IMG/VR virus record: IMGVR_UViG_3300025138_000066
Location: 1-49,667 of that record
DNA length: 49,667 bases
Direction: 5' to 3' (one strand)
Source of the DNA: a virus
Both the position numbers and the translations under genes were made by a program. The notes beneath the pieces were generated by a model. It was not told where the DNA came from, did not search any database, and saw only the letters and a program-made list of their open reading frames with translations. Shown in pieces: positions 41,001 through 49,667 of this stretch (position 1 is the first letter of the stretch; every line of letters begins with the position of its first letter).

Positions 41001-41976
41001 TTTTCAAAAAACTATGTTAGATGCTCCGCAAACTATGGCAAATGTAGATAATATGCCCAGTGCTAATCTTACTCCAGCAAATGCAGCACAGATAGATGAG
41101 AATTTAAAAATGATAGAAGATCAGGAAAGAATGGCTTATATGCAAAATCAATTGCAAGTAAGTCCCGATAAACTAGCAGAATTAGAAGCGGCTAAAAATT
41201 TAGAAAGAACTGTAGATTCTGAAAATACTGTATTTCAAGAAGATTTGAATAAAAATAATATGCCAGATTATTTAGAACAAGCAGAAAATTTCTCAATTGA
41301 AGAAGACAAAGAAGTAGAAAAGAAAAATAAAGTTAAAACAAAAGAAGAGCCAGTTATAGAAGAAGATCCTAATAAAATTGTAAAAACTGACGATATAGAA
41401 AATACTAAATTTGATTTTAATTATAAAGAAAGCTTCCCTCAATTTGCTGCTAAATATGCCGCTCCTTTATATAATATAGGGTCAGGATTGCTTAGTAAAC
41501 AAAAAGATTACATGCCAGAGTTTGTTCCTTTAGAAACTCCTAAATTTGATCCTACTCAAGCAATAAATAATGTTAAAAGACAAGTATCAGGATTAAGAAA
41601 AAGTTTAAATAAAGTAGGAGCTAATCCTTCTAATCTTTTAGCACTAGCTCAATCAGGTTCTAGATTAGAAAATGAAACATTGATGACCTATGATAAACTT
41701 CAAAAAGAGTTAGATTTTAGAGGTAATCAATATAATACTACTCAAAAGCAATCTTTAAAGAAATATAAAAAACAATTAGAAATGTCTTTTGATGAAGCTA
41801 AAAGGAAATCTATCCAAGAAGGTATTAAGCAAATGGGTAAAATACAAGAAACAGAATCTGCTAATTATTTAGCTGCTCAATATAATTCAATGGCTGCTCC
41901 TAACTTAGGAACATTTGAATACACTCCTTTTTTAGAAGGCTTGTTAAATAAAATGAATAAGAAAAAAAATAAATAA
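38071..41976 (+). CDS. Giant cargo protein with GIPxG-type head domain and many Gly-Gly motifs (1,301 aa)
   Basis: Residues ~25-110 hold a compact domain with HEENSLGGIPQG, NLVEEGETKF and YIYSDSL, a motif set I have seen in other Bacteroidota-phage cargo proteins. A Gln/Met-rich stretch (~175-240) follows. At least ten aromatic- or basic-flanked Gly-Gly sites are spread over the chain. Two glycine-zipper hydrophobic segments (~580-600 IGQAIGAGLGTLSG; ~620-650 GMGAGAGALGAAGSV) suggest membrane insertion. DLNKNNMPDYLE near residue 1060 looks like a calcium loop. The C-terminal ~150 residues are coiled coil. Probably an ejected pore or channel protein. Confidence 0.6.
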   Translation: MKKGINNPGFRALPSSVQNNILSNMRYGGKKYAAGGAMPMEQLTEFDEGGRHEENSLGGIPQGMNPEGQMNLVEEGETKFDAENYIYSDSLKVDKELAEAFNLNPKMVGKTFADASKMAGRKKSKREGDAIEMAANEKDLMNLMEAQEAFKQARIEEKLQEIAELDPNALPALMGQGQPQGDPAMGGQMQEAPMDEQAMMEQQMMAEQQAGGGQPSPEEMAMMEQQQNQMMGQQEGMMRAGGTMDFEPHMMYKDSNGIQANTYEKHLSLKNEGYGHSMGYGGYTKKRSYAPGGFMGMNMANAGMMAPGPCGTPGNPPCPGKETEISTVNVDRNTATSGTGGLGSIKFDSNLGFGEADSDIQALEQDLRQSMLSNQGAYVSTPPPAELGKLTRRQERTGEFVKGTFVPGNTIAENIAERRENRKDFRQKPNTAGRRYTKVNRLLNPFRASDNRIENTGNQYFALKHPRATEDAEGNSLRGLSNLFLGVKDNSKFVGRFGEGKIKSGGGTRFRRNEFGGNLMQPEQPMQMRRGGKMCYGCGGAMHNYGGRMDGIQPNQAKYGKWLDFTSNVLGAGASAIGNIPLIGQAIGAGLGTLSGVTGSLAENARTSEDGKVNWQGIDYGDMALQAGMGAGAGALGAAGSVLTAAGGKGVDALTTSKYEKKEAMFQDILTNPEKYSEEQYEQALGRQQEMGKNSGLFNAINAGVGIAGSIAGGKIDKAGEAAVKGAEVATDVAKTADTVISASDNILPEAFDQASAAVNAAKTADVASNFMTKANNVADNKFMQQGVSMGMDALDKVDQTNTQETVADELAVEQKRAAMMTNDPDSMYYDPINQPVNMATAGTGMMANGGYMGTRSYGTGGRPGLWANIQAKKKRMGSNYRPAQPGDPNRPTAEAIKASQNAMGGSLDYSANTYDNGGKLTLMKQVAQPDGTMVNRSVTYNSLQELLADSEIVQKYGGKENVKELFSERFKDSKIPFQKTMLDAPQTMANVDNMPSANLTPANAAQIDENLKMIEDQERMAYMQNQLQVSPDKLAELEAAKNLERTVDSENTVFQEDLNKNNMPDYLEQAENFSIEEDKEVEKKNKVKTKEEPVIEEDPNKIVKTDDIENTKFDFNYKESFPQFAAKYAAPLYNIGSGLLSKQKDYMPEFVPLETPKFDPTQAINNVKRQVSGLRKSLNKVGANPSNLLALAQSGSRLENETLMTYDKLQKELDFRGNQYNTTQKQSLKKYKKQLEMSFDEAKRKSIQEGIKQMGKIQETESANYLAAQYNSMAAPNLGTFEYTPFLEGLLNKMNKKKNK

Positions 41977-41978
41977 TA

Positions 41979-44900
41979 ATGGCACTTACTCCGTTATCTA
42001 CTCCACTTAATACAGAATACAAGCCTCTTGGATTAGAGGCTTTTGCTGTTCCATTGTCTCAGTTGCAAAAAAAGTTTGATCTTACTCAAGACCAATTAAA
42101 CAAGACTGAATATTCTTTAAATCATTTAAATGCAGATAAAGAACGCACTGGCGAATTAATGGGCAACCTTAATCAAAATACTAGAGATTTATCAGAAGCA
42201 CTTGTACGTACAGGAAATTTTAGAGAAGTAGGAAATAGATTAGGAAAGTTAAATAGTTATTATAATAAAAACCCAGAATTAGCTGCTATTAAAAGTAATC
42301 ATGCTGGTTATCAAAAAGCTTGGGCAGAAATGGACGAGTTGAGAAAAAAAGAAAAGATTACTCCTGAACAATTAACTAATTGGGAAAATTGGGCAAAAGG
42401 TAATTTTGGAGGAACTAATTTTGATAAAGAAACTGGAGCATATAATTCAGGAAACTTTAAAGTTACAGGTGCTGATGTTAGACAAGATATGTTAGACGAA
42501 GCTAAAGAGTTAGCTAAGATGACTCAAGAAAGTAAAGATGCTTATATAACAAGAATGATAAATTTAGGAGTTGATGGAGAAGAAGCCCAAAGACTTGCAA
42601 AAATTTCTTTAGAAGAAAGGAACAAAGATAAAGTTGCTTTTGAAATATCAAATGTTTTAAAGAAAATTCCTAAGTATGCTAATTATTTATCTAACGAAGC
42701 AGAAATTAATTTTTATAATCAAAATGAAGATAGAAAAAAACAAGCTCTTTATAACCAAGAAGATCCTTTGTCTTTTTCAAAAGAAATATTAGGAAAAGTT
42801 TTACCTAGTTTAGATGCTCGTAAAAAAACTTTAGAAGCAGTTTTATCTAAAGAAGATCTTCCTGAAGCACAAAAAGAATATTTAGAAGGAGATTTAGCAG
42901 ACTTAAACGAAACTATAGAAGATATTAAATTAGGAATTGCAGGTACAGATGCACAATTAACTGAAGATTTAGCAGAAACTTTTTACAAAGCAGATGCAGT
43001 AGGTTATATAGATGATTTATCTAGTTCTACTGCAGACTTAGTAGATTTTGTTCACAGAGATATTTCTGCAATAGGAGGTGGAGGTGGAGTATCTTCGGCT
43101 AATAAAGAAAAAATAAAAGAAGTAGGAGATATAGTAATTAGTATAGATGAAGTTAGTTCTACAAAAGGTACTAAAGTACAAGAAGGAATTAACAGTACTT
43201 ATTTAGAAGAAGCTAATCAAGAAGTGTTTGGAAAAGATAAGCCTAATACTTTAAACGAATTGTTTAGAGAAAACGAAGATGTAAAAGCAAATAGTCTTGC
43301 TTCTGAAACTATTACGAGAGTAAGAAATCAGTGGACAAAACAAGAATGGGATAGAAAAGATCCAGACACTTATAAATATAAAGATGCTGACGGCAATTAT
43401 ATTCTTCCTGATATTTATAAAAATGGGGCTGATGTAGCTGCATTAGATTTCTTTGATAAAAAATACGATGAAAAATTAGAAGAGTTAGATGGCGAACTTA
43501 TAGAGTTAAATACCCAATTAAATGATTTAGATGTAAACTCTGCTGAATACAGGGAGGCTACTAGCAAAATAGTAAATATTAATAATGATAGAAATCAAAA
43601 TATTTTAGCAAAAACTAAGCAAATAAAAGATTTAGATTATAATATTAATGAACTATTTATTTCTTTACAAAGCGCAGGTCTTGGAACAGACGATTTTAGT
43701 TTTGATAAACTACAAAGTTCTTTAGAAAAAATGTCTAAGTTAAAAGGCTTTAATCAGTTTTCTGGATTTACTGAAGAACTTAAAAAGAGATATGACGGTA
43801 AAAGTGAAAGAGCAAAACAAAAGTTCATGAAAGAGCTTAAACAAGTTGCAGATTTATGGTCAGGAAATACTGAATCTAGTTCAGGCTTTTTAAATAATTT
43901 GCAGACTATAAGTGAAGATAATATACAAATGAGTGTAGAACTTTCTCCAGGAGGAAATGCAGAAGAAATAGGAGTTAAGTTTACAAATGAAATGTTTGAA
44001 TCTACAGATCCATCTTCTTTAATTCTTAGATCTATTTTTGATCAATTTAAACTTTCTAAAACTTTAGGCTCAGAAGGATACATACAAATACCAAAAGTGA
44101 ATTACACCGAAGGTCTTAATTCTTATACTGATGGTGCTATGGAAGAGATAAAAGATCTTGTAGTAAATAATCCAGATGATTTCTCTAGAGTAAATTATGA
44201 TCCAAATACTAGAGAATCTAATATAGTTAAAAGAGATGCTGCAGGAGAAATCTATGATATTTCAGTATACGGAGAAAATCCAACAATAGTTGGGAGAGAT
44301 TCTAAAGGGGGATTAATTTTAAAGTACGATAAAAAGCCTCAATATAGAGAAGCTAATGGAGGAGTTAAACAATATTTTAAAGACATTGCGTCAGGTAAAA
44401 ATACTAGTGATAGAGTATTAGATGAAGATGATTATTCAGAAAGATTTGATGCTGATGATCAAGCATTATTTAATAAAAATAATCCTGATGAATTATATAT
44501 TACTACTAGGGATGTAAGGATAGACCCAATACTAAATGCAGAAAATAATTATATTGATCTTGTAGTAGCAGGATTAAATAATTCAAATACTTCTGAAGGT
44601 ATTGAAATTATAGAACAACAAAGAAATAACTTTGCTCCTTTACATTTAATAAATAATAAAGACAGAGCTATTAAATATTCTCAAATGGCTAAAACATTAA
44701 CAGAAAAAGCTCAGAAAGGAATTAAAGGTGAAGAATTTCAAGGACCTGCTCATCGTCAAGATAATGGAGACGGTTCATTTACAGATTACGGAATAGTTTA
44801 TAAAACAACTACTGACAATAAAATAATTGCCCAAGTAACTAAAACAACTAAAGTTCCTTCTAATGAAAAAGGAGTTCCTGATAAAATCTTAGAACAAGTA

Positions 44901-45110
44901 CAATTGCCTTCTACTAATATTACTTTAGGCAATAATCTACCTCTTACATTACTAAAAATGGATATGACTTTTGGAACAGGTGATGAAGCAGATACAATAA
45001 ATGTAAGAAGAAATGGTTATGATATTCCTTTTATTATAGCGTTTGAACAAGGATTTATTTTTGAAGATCCTAATGTAAATGTTCAAGCTATGGATAATAT
45101 AGCTAAATAA
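41979..45110 (+). CDS. Giant helical cargo protein (1,043 aa)
   Basis: Mostly long charged helices with coiled-coil character (AVPLSQLQKKFDLTQDQLNK; ERTGELMGNLNQNTRDLSEAL; EEAQRLAKISLEERNKDK; LKKRYDGKSERAKQKFMKEL). Beta-rich parts occur only in the last third (KFDIA-like and LPLTLLKMDMTFGTG strands). No transmembrane span, cysteine cluster or enzyme motif. Starts 2 nt after the previous stop. Large helical proteins at this place in crAss-like phages are internal cargo. Length and composition fit an ejectosome component similar in role to T7 inner-core proteins, which is inference. Confidence 0.55.
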   Translation: MALTPLSTPLNTEYKPLGLEAFAVPLSQLQKKFDLTQDQLNKTEYSLNHLNADKERTGELMGNLNQNTRDLSEALVRTGNFREVGNRLGKLNSYYNKNPELAAIKSNHAGYQKAWAEMDELRKKEKITPEQLTNWENWAKGNFGGTNFDKETGAYNSGNFKVTGADVRQDMLDEAKELAKMTQESKDAYITRMINLGVDGEEAQRLAKISLEERNKDKVAFEISNVLKKIPKYANYLSNEAEINFYNQNEDRKKQALYNQEDPLSFSKEILGKVLPSLDARKKTLEAVLSKEDLPEAQKEYLEGDLADLNETIEDIKLGIAGTDAQLTEDLAETFYKADAVGYIDDLSSSTADLVDFVHRDISAIGGGGGVSSANKEKIKEVGDIVISIDEVSSTKGTKVQEGINSTYLEEANQEVFGKDKPNTLNELFRENEDVKANSLASETITRVRNQWTKQEWDRKDPDTYKYKDADGNYILPDIYKNGADVAALDFFDKKYDEKLEELDGELIELNTQLNDLDVNSAEYREATSKIVNINNDRNQNILAKTKQIKDLDYNINELFISLQSAGLGTDDFSFDKLQSSLEKMSKLKGFNQFSGFTEELKKRYDGKSERAKQKFMKELKQVADLWSGNTESSSGFLNNLQTISEDNIQMSVELSPGGNAEEIGVKFTNEMFESTDPSSLILRSIFDQFKLSKTLGSEGYIQIPKVNYTEGLNSYTDGAMEEIKDLVVNNPDDFSRVNYDPNTRESNIVKRDAAGEIYDISVYGENPTIVGRDSKGGLILKYDKKPQYREANGGVKQYFKDIASGKNTSDRVLDEDDYSERFDADDQALFNKNNPDELYITTRDVRIDPILNAENNYIDLVVAGLNNSNTSEGIEIIEQQRNNFAPLHLINNKDRAIKYSQMAKTLTEKAQKGIKGEEFQGPAHRQDNGDGSFTDYGIVYKTTTDNKIIAQVTKTTKVPSNEKGVPDKILEQVQLPSTNITLGNNLPLTLLKMDMTFGTGDEADTINVRRNGYDIPFIIAFEQGFIFEDPNVNVQAMDNIAK

Positions 45111-45115
45111 TAATT

Positions 45116-48100
45116 ATGGCTGACGAGAAAGAATTAAATTTAAAAGGAATAGATACAGCTAATCCTGAAGGGACTCCTGACACAAAAGGAGAGCCTGATA
45201 GTAATCCTATAATTGAATCTTCTAAAGATGATATAAAATCTTCAGATGCTTTTCTTTTACCAGAAACACAAAGAGATCAAACTTTGGCAGGATTAAATGC
45301 TGCATCTCTTTCTTCTCAAAAAAGTCCTGCTATTAGAGGCACAGACTTTACTTTTAATAAAGAGATAAGTGATGCTATAGATGGAGCATATGTTCCTTTT
45401 GATTTAGCAAAAGCAATTCCTGACCCTAATGAACGTGCTGAATATATTAGACAACATGGTTCTAATATGGTAGATCTTTTAGACCCAGATGTTCAAGGAA
45501 TAACTTTTGCAGATGAATTAAAAGATCTTTATAATTTTAGAAAACAAAATTATGATGTTCAATTAAAAAAGTTTGTAGATAAATTAGATGCTGATCAAGG
45601 ATTTTTTGATGCAGCAGGAAATACTTTACAAAAATTTTTAGGAAAAACTACTGTAGCAGTTACAAGTTTAATTCCTTTAGTATATGGATTAGCAAAAGGT
45701 CTTGTTACTTGGAATGCTGAAAATATATTTAACAACACTTTGTTCGATCAATGGGACAAAATGGATCAATGGACAGATAAACATTATGTAGTATACGGAG
45801 GGTATGATTATACTCAGCCTGGAGAAGATGGAAAGCAAAAAAACTTTTTTGCAAGGATGGCAGATAATCCTATGAAATCTATAAACAATGATGTTATTCC
45901 TGCTGCTTCATTTATAGCAGGAGCTATACTTACAGAAACAGTAGCAGGACTATTAGCAGCTCCTACTGGTGGAGCATCATTAATAGCTAATACTGCAAGA
46001 TTAGCTGCTTATGGAACAAGAACTTTTTCTAAAGGAATTAGGGTAGCAAGAGGATTAGATACAGTTGCTGATATGTATAATATGGCAAAAATTATACCTT
46101 TAACTGCTAAGTTTCAGAAAGGAATAGGTACAGCAACTACTATGGTTCGTACAGCAGGATATGAATCTAGTTTAATAGCTAGAGATACTTATCAAAGTAC
46201 TAAAGACAAATCAATTCGTAATTATATTAATTCAGATATAGGAGTTAAGAAAGGATTAAAGCAGAAGTATGAAAATATTATTCGAGATAATATGGATGAG
46301 TTTGGTAATTTAAGTATTACTGAAACTCAAGTACTTGCTGAATTAGAAAAAGATATTCCAAAAAAAGACAGAATTAAAATACAAAACAATGCTGAAAATG
46401 CTGGAGAGTTGGCTTGGTTTTCTAATGTTCCTTTAGTAGGATTTTCTAACATGTTACAGTTTCCTAGAATATTTAATTCTAGTTATAGGTTAGGCCAAGG
46501 GCTATTAAGAAAAGCTGGCCAAAAAATAAATCCTTTAACAGGAACTAAAATGGTTGGAGGCAAAATGGTAGCAAGAGGAGCTGAAAGAGGTTTTGCTGCT
46601 AAAGCCTATGGTAGAGTAATATTACCTACTGCTGCTAGAGGATTAGGAGAAAGTTTTGAAGAATTTAGTCAAGGAGTTTTTGAAGAAGGATATTCTAATT
46701 ATTATTCTTCTCAATTTACAGATCCTTCAAGAGAAACGTTAAATGAGTTTTTACCTACTATGGCTCATTCTGCAAAAGAATATTTTAAATCTGTAGAGGG
46801 ACAAGATAGTATTGCTATAGGAGGACTTATGGGTATGTTAGGTTTACCTGGTGTTAGAATGCGTAGTGCTCAAGAAAGAGCTGCAGGAAAGCGGAGAATG
46901 GGATGGACATGGTATGGTGGTTTTTATGAAGGATGGCAAGATACTGGTGCTAAAATGGAAAAAGCACAAAATCAAGCCGACATTTATAATGCTGTAAGTA
47001 CTAATGTAGCTTTGCAAAAGAGTCTTGAAAATATGCTTAAAGGAGTAGGCATACAAGCAGAAATGGATAAAGCTCTAGAAAAAGGAGATATTTTTAATTA
47101 TAAAAATAAAGAGCATGAAGCTTTTTATAATTTTGTTTCTACTAGAATAGAAACAGGAATTGCAGATACTATTTTCCAAGATTTAGATGCATTAGAAGAA
47201 ATGGGTCTAGAAGAATTTAATAAAACTTATGCACACAAAGATCAAGAGTTTCAATATACAGGAGAACAAAAAAAGAAAATAATTGAAACTGCTAGAAACA
47301 ATGCTGAAGGTATAATTAAAGCTACAGAAAAAACTGAAGACTTATTAAATTATGAAAGACGTTTTGTAGACAAAGTATTTAATAAAAAGTTTTTAGGATC
47401 AGTGTCTTATGGTACTCCTGTTAGAAGTGCTGTAGGTGCGGATAAAAGTTTATTGAGCGGAAAAGGAAACGTTGATAGTAAATTAGAAGCTTTTGTACAA
47501 AAAGAATTTGAAGATGCTTCTGAGCAAGAACAATATATTTTAAAAGAAAGATTAAAAATGCAATTGAGAAATCAATTAACATTCTTAACATCTTCTGCAG
47601 AAAATATAGAAAAAAGAGAAAAAGAATTAACAGAACAGTTAAGAGACTTAGTAGGAGAAAGTGGATTATCTGCTTTTATAAATGATAAGAATTTTGTAAG
47701 ATTTGTTGTAGGCCAAGAAACTACTAGTATAACTTTAGAAGACGGTACTGAAGTTAAATCTACTGATCCTAAATTTGCAAATACAAAAGACAAAGTTCAA
47801 TTTGCAGTATCTCAAATACTTGCAGACATTAAAGAAAAAAATCCTAATCAATATAATTTTGCCAGAACACAAATTAAAGATATTGTTACTGATCTTTTTA
47901 AGCTAAAAGATAAGAAAGCTAAAGCAGCTGCTTTTTATAATATGCTTATGACTAAAGAGGGGGCGCAAGAGTTTACTCTTTATTTAGAAAGTGAAAAAGA
48001 ACTTATGGTGCAAGAAGCTATGGAAACTGCTATAGCTTTGCAAGAAGAGCAAATCAATAAAGCAAAAAGCTCTACAACTAGTAGTAATGTAAGTAATACA

Positions 48101-49504
48101 GCTAACGATCTTAATAATCAAAAAAGATCAGTAGCTAGTGAAGAATTAAGACAAAAAATTAGTGATAAGCAAACTAAAGAATTAGAAAGTGTAATACAAG
48201 CTTTAGACGAGTTAGCTACATCTACAGAAGGTACTATAGCCTACAGTAATTTAGACAGTGATGTAGTAGTCAAACTTTTAGAAAAATTTCCAAATGCTTT
48301 TCAATTAATTAAAGATCGTTTAAATGGAGCAATACCTGGTTTACAAGATATAGATAGTATACCAAGTTTAAAACATCTAGAAACAGATACTTTCTTTGAT
48401 GGTGCTAGTATAGAACAAATAGTATCAGAAACTTTGTTTGATATTATTGCAGATTACCAAGGCAAAACTCCTGGACCTGATCCAAATCTTAATAACGCAG
48501 CTCCAGAACAGATTAATATAAATAATGCTTTTGCTCCTAATAACCAAGCAAGCGAAGTAAATCAAACAGATTTATTAGATATATTTAGTAATGAAAATAC
48601 ATATTATAAAGGTGTAGCTACGGATAGTTTTATAATATCTGTTACTAATGATAAAAAATTTAAAGGTAAAGGAAAAGCTATAAGAAAAGACGGTAAGTTT
48701 GAAGATATGAAAACTGACCAGCCTTTAGATAAGTCTGCAGTTAATGATCCAAATACTTTAACATTAGAACAAATAAGAGAACAAAAACCTAAAGTAAAGT
48801 TAAGATATTCTCAAAATGAATTTGGAACTGCTGATGTTGACCCAGGTTATAGAAGTATTGACATTATATATGTTGATTCTAAAACAGGTGCTGAAACTTT
48901 TTATGGAAGAATTCCTGCTTCTTTAGAAGTAATAACAGATCCTGAAACAGGAGAACAATCTTACAAAAGAAGAGAAGGCATATCTCCAAAATTAGCTAAT
49001 CTTAGAGCAGCAATAGCAAAAGGTAGCGTAAATCCTGATACAGGTTTTATAGAAATAGCTACTACTGAAACAGATTTTAAAGGATACGAAGCTACTGTTG
49101 CTCCTAAAACAGAAACTAAAGAAACTACTACACCAGATATAGAAGCTAAGAAAGCTGAAATAGAAGAAAGAAGAGAAAAATCTTTTAAAGCGGCTTTAAA
49201 AAGTCCAGGATTTTGGATATATATAAATTCAAAAGGAAGAAAAATTGAAAAGCTTGCTGGATCAAATACAACTGTAGAAGAAGAAATTAACGCTGCATAT
49301 GACGCAGAACTAGATGCTTTAAAATCTCAGCCAACACAAACTAGTGAGGTTGAAACAGAAGTAGAACAGAGTGCTAGAAGAAAAGCTATTGACAATTACT
49401 TTGAAAATATTTTAGGCCAAATAGAAATAACTGCATTAGAACCAAATTTAAAAGAAATGGATGGGGAAATAGAAAGAACTATTGGCGAAAAGAAATGTAA
49501 TTAA
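45116..49504 (+). CDS. Giant cargo protein with membrane-active segments (1,462 aa)
   Basis: Acidic disordered start, then hydrophobic helices at ~178-197 (TTVAVTSLIPLVYGLAKGL) and ~264-290 (AASFIAGAILTETVAGLLAAP) and a short Gly-rich hydrophobic stretch near 570 (GGLMGMLGLPG). The rest is helical and charged (LKMQLRNQLTFLTSSAENIEKREKEL), with a late beta domain (PGYRSIDIIYVDSKTGAETFYGRIP) and a charged tail. Starts 5 nt after the previous stop. The helices resemble those of channel-forming ejection proteins. No catalytic motif recognised. Likely delivered into the envelope at infection. Confidence 0.55.
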   Translation: MADEKELNLKGIDTANPEGTPDTKGEPDSNPIIESSKDDIKSSDAFLLPETQRDQTLAGLNAASLSSQKSPAIRGTDFTFNKEISDAIDGAYVPFDLAKAIPDPNERAEYIRQHGSNMVDLLDPDVQGITFADELKDLYNFRKQNYDVQLKKFVDKLDADQGFFDAAGNTLQKFLGKTTVAVTSLIPLVYGLAKGLVTWNAENIFNNTLFDQWDKMDQWTDKHYVVYGGYDYTQPGEDGKQKNFFARMADNPMKSINNDVIPAASFIAGAILTETVAGLLAAPTGGASLIANTARLAAYGTRTFSKGIRVARGLDTVADMYNMAKIIPLTAKFQKGIGTATTMVRTAGYESSLIARDTYQSTKDKSIRNYINSDIGVKKGLKQKYENIIRDNMDEFGNLSITETQVLAELEKDIPKKDRIKIQNNAENAGELAWFSNVPLVGFSNMLQFPRIFNSSYRLGQGLLRKAGQKINPLTGTKMVGGKMVARGAERGFAAKAYGRVILPTAARGLGESFEEFSQGVFEEGYSNYYSSQFTDPSRETLNEFLPTMAHSAKEYFKSVEGQDSIAIGGLMGMLGLPGVRMRSAQERAAGKRRMGWTWYGGFYEGWQDTGAKMEKAQNQADIYNAVSTNVALQKSLENMLKGVGIQAEMDKALEKGDIFNYKNKEHEAFYNFVSTRIETGIADTIFQDLDALEEMGLEEFNKTYAHKDQEFQYTGEQKKKIIETARNNAEGIIKATEKTEDLLNYERRFVDKVFNKKFLGSVSYGTPVRSAVGADKSLLSGKGNVDSKLEAFVQKEFEDASEQEQYILKERLKMQLRNQLTFLTSSAENIEKREKELTEQLRDLVGESGLSAFINDKNFVRFVVGQETTSITLEDGTEVKSTDPKFANTKDKVQFAVSQILADIKEKNPNQYNFARTQIKDIVTDLFKLKDKKAKAAAFYNMLMTKEGAQEFTLYLESEKELMVQEAMETAIALQEEQINKAKSSTTSSNVSNTANDLNNQKRSVASEELRQKISDKQTKELESVIQALDELATSTEGTIAYSNLDSDVVVKLLEKFPNAFQLIKDRLNGAIPGLQDIDSIPSLKHLETDTFFDGASIEQIVSETLFDIIADYQGKTPGPDPNLNNAAPEQININNAFAPNNQASEVNQTDLLDIFSNENTYYKGVATDSFIISVTNDKKFKGKGKAIRKDGKFEDMKTDQPLDKSAVNDPNTLTLEQIREQKPKVKLRYSQNEFGTADVDPGYRSIDIIYVDSKTGAETFYGRIPASLEVITDPETGEQSYKRREGISPKLANLRAAIAKGSVNPDTGFIEIATTETDFKGYEATVAPKTETKETTTPDIEAKKAEIEERREKSFKAALKSPGFWIYINSKGRKIEKLAGSNTTVEEEINAAYDAELDALKSQPTQTSEVETEVEQSARRKAIDNYFENILGQIEITALEPNLKEMDGEIERTIGEKKCN

Positions 49505-49511
49505 AAATCCG

Positions 49512-49519
49512 TAAATTTG
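49512..49519 (+). promoter_or_regulatory. Putative -7 box (TAAATTTG) before the last gene
   Basis: Exact TAnnTTTG match, 14 nt before the ATG at 49534 in an A-rich leader. No -33 element at the right distance. Confidence 0.35.
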
Positions 49520-49533
49520 ATAAAATCTAAATA

Positions 49534-49667
49534 ATGGCTTGTAGATATTGGTATGACGGTGAATTCAGATCAGAAGAAGAATTTAAATCTATTTTAGAAA
49601 ATGGACTAATAGATCAATTAATACGTGATGGAGTAGTTGAGTTTAAACAAGACTTTCCTTTAGACGA
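49534..49667 (+). CDS. Start of the next large virion gene (cut by window end)
   Basis: Only 44 codons are present: MACRYWYDGEFRSEEEFKS, then ILENGLIDQLIRDG. The frame is open to the last base. A start with two to three aromatic residues after a cysteine, then SEEEFK and a short helix, resembles the opening of very large cargo proteins in other crAss-like phages, some of which carry the virion RNA polymerase. Position after the other cargo genes supports this, but 44 residues cannot prove it. Confidence 0.55.
   Translation, partial: MACRYWYDGEFRSEEEFKSILENGLIDQLIRDGVVEFKQDFPLD

Noticed and set aside
1725-49504. Alternative genetic code with recoded TAG or TGA, as in some crAss-like phages
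   Set aside because: All large genes read through without in-frame TAG or TGA, and genes end in TAA, TAG (terL, amidase) and TGA (2571, 3869) at sensible places.
1-49667. CRISPR array, insertion sequence, integrase or attachment site
   Set aside because: No spaced direct repeats, transposase or recombinase motifs were seen; only low-complexity Gln/Met codon runs inside genes.

Overview
The window is about half of the genome of a crAss-like phage (order Crassvirales): a podovirus-type, double-stranded DNA phage of a Bacteroidota host. The evidence is gene order and protein signatures: RepL-like initiator, small DNA-binding proteins, TerL, portal, acidic scaffold-like protein, major capsid protein, neck proteins, IHF-like protein, ring protein, a ~1,550-residue muzzle/stabilisation protein, then a run of giant virion proteins. 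The DNA is AT-rich. Start codons lack Shine-Dalgarno sequences and sit in A-rich leaders. Several gene starts carry boxes that fit the Bacteroidota -7 consensus TAnnTTTG. The standard genetic code is used, with TAA, TAG and TGA all acting as stops.

Layout. Positions 1-1,474 are the tail of a leftward-transcribed block, probably early genes. They hold a small membrane protein, a tRNA-like element, two micro-ORFs, three leftward intrinsic terminators and a GC-rich 102-residue gene. Positions 1-203 show no gene. Positions 1,475-1,724 are the divergent intergenic region, with two copies of a palindromic operator. From 1,725 to the end everything reads rightward. Positions 1,725-4,825 encode RepL and a chain of tightly overlapping small proteins. 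Positions 4,815-15,388 are the packaging and head block. Positions 15,475-23,118 are a variable block of beta-rich surface proteins, including a beta-helix fibre or spike and a BspA-like leucine-rich-repeat adhesin. Positions 23,187-25,005 are a lysis cassette: membrane coiled-coil protein, unimolecular-spanin-like lipoprotein, holin candidate, micro-ORF, amidase and a tiny basic protein. Positions 25,036-32,036 encode the neck, ring and muzzle. Positions 32,037-49,504 encode five giant proteins (908-1,462 residues) that are probably cargo or ejection proteins, and the next gene starts at 49,534.

How the parts work together. TerL packages DNA through the portal into a capsid whose two presumed most abundant proteins (the MCP and the 419-residue protein) are each followed by a strong terminator, which would set their transcript levels. 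Ring and muzzle proteins form the short tail. The large proteins would be carried in the virion and delivered at infection. One of them combines a GH19-type lysozyme, an NlpC/P60-like region and an HExxH metallopeptidase motif. The most unusual feature is a family of aromatic/basic-flanked Gly-Gly motifs shared by three consecutive giant proteins, next to that peptidase motif. No homology search was run; family names rest on visible motifs, gene order and known crAss-like phage organisation.
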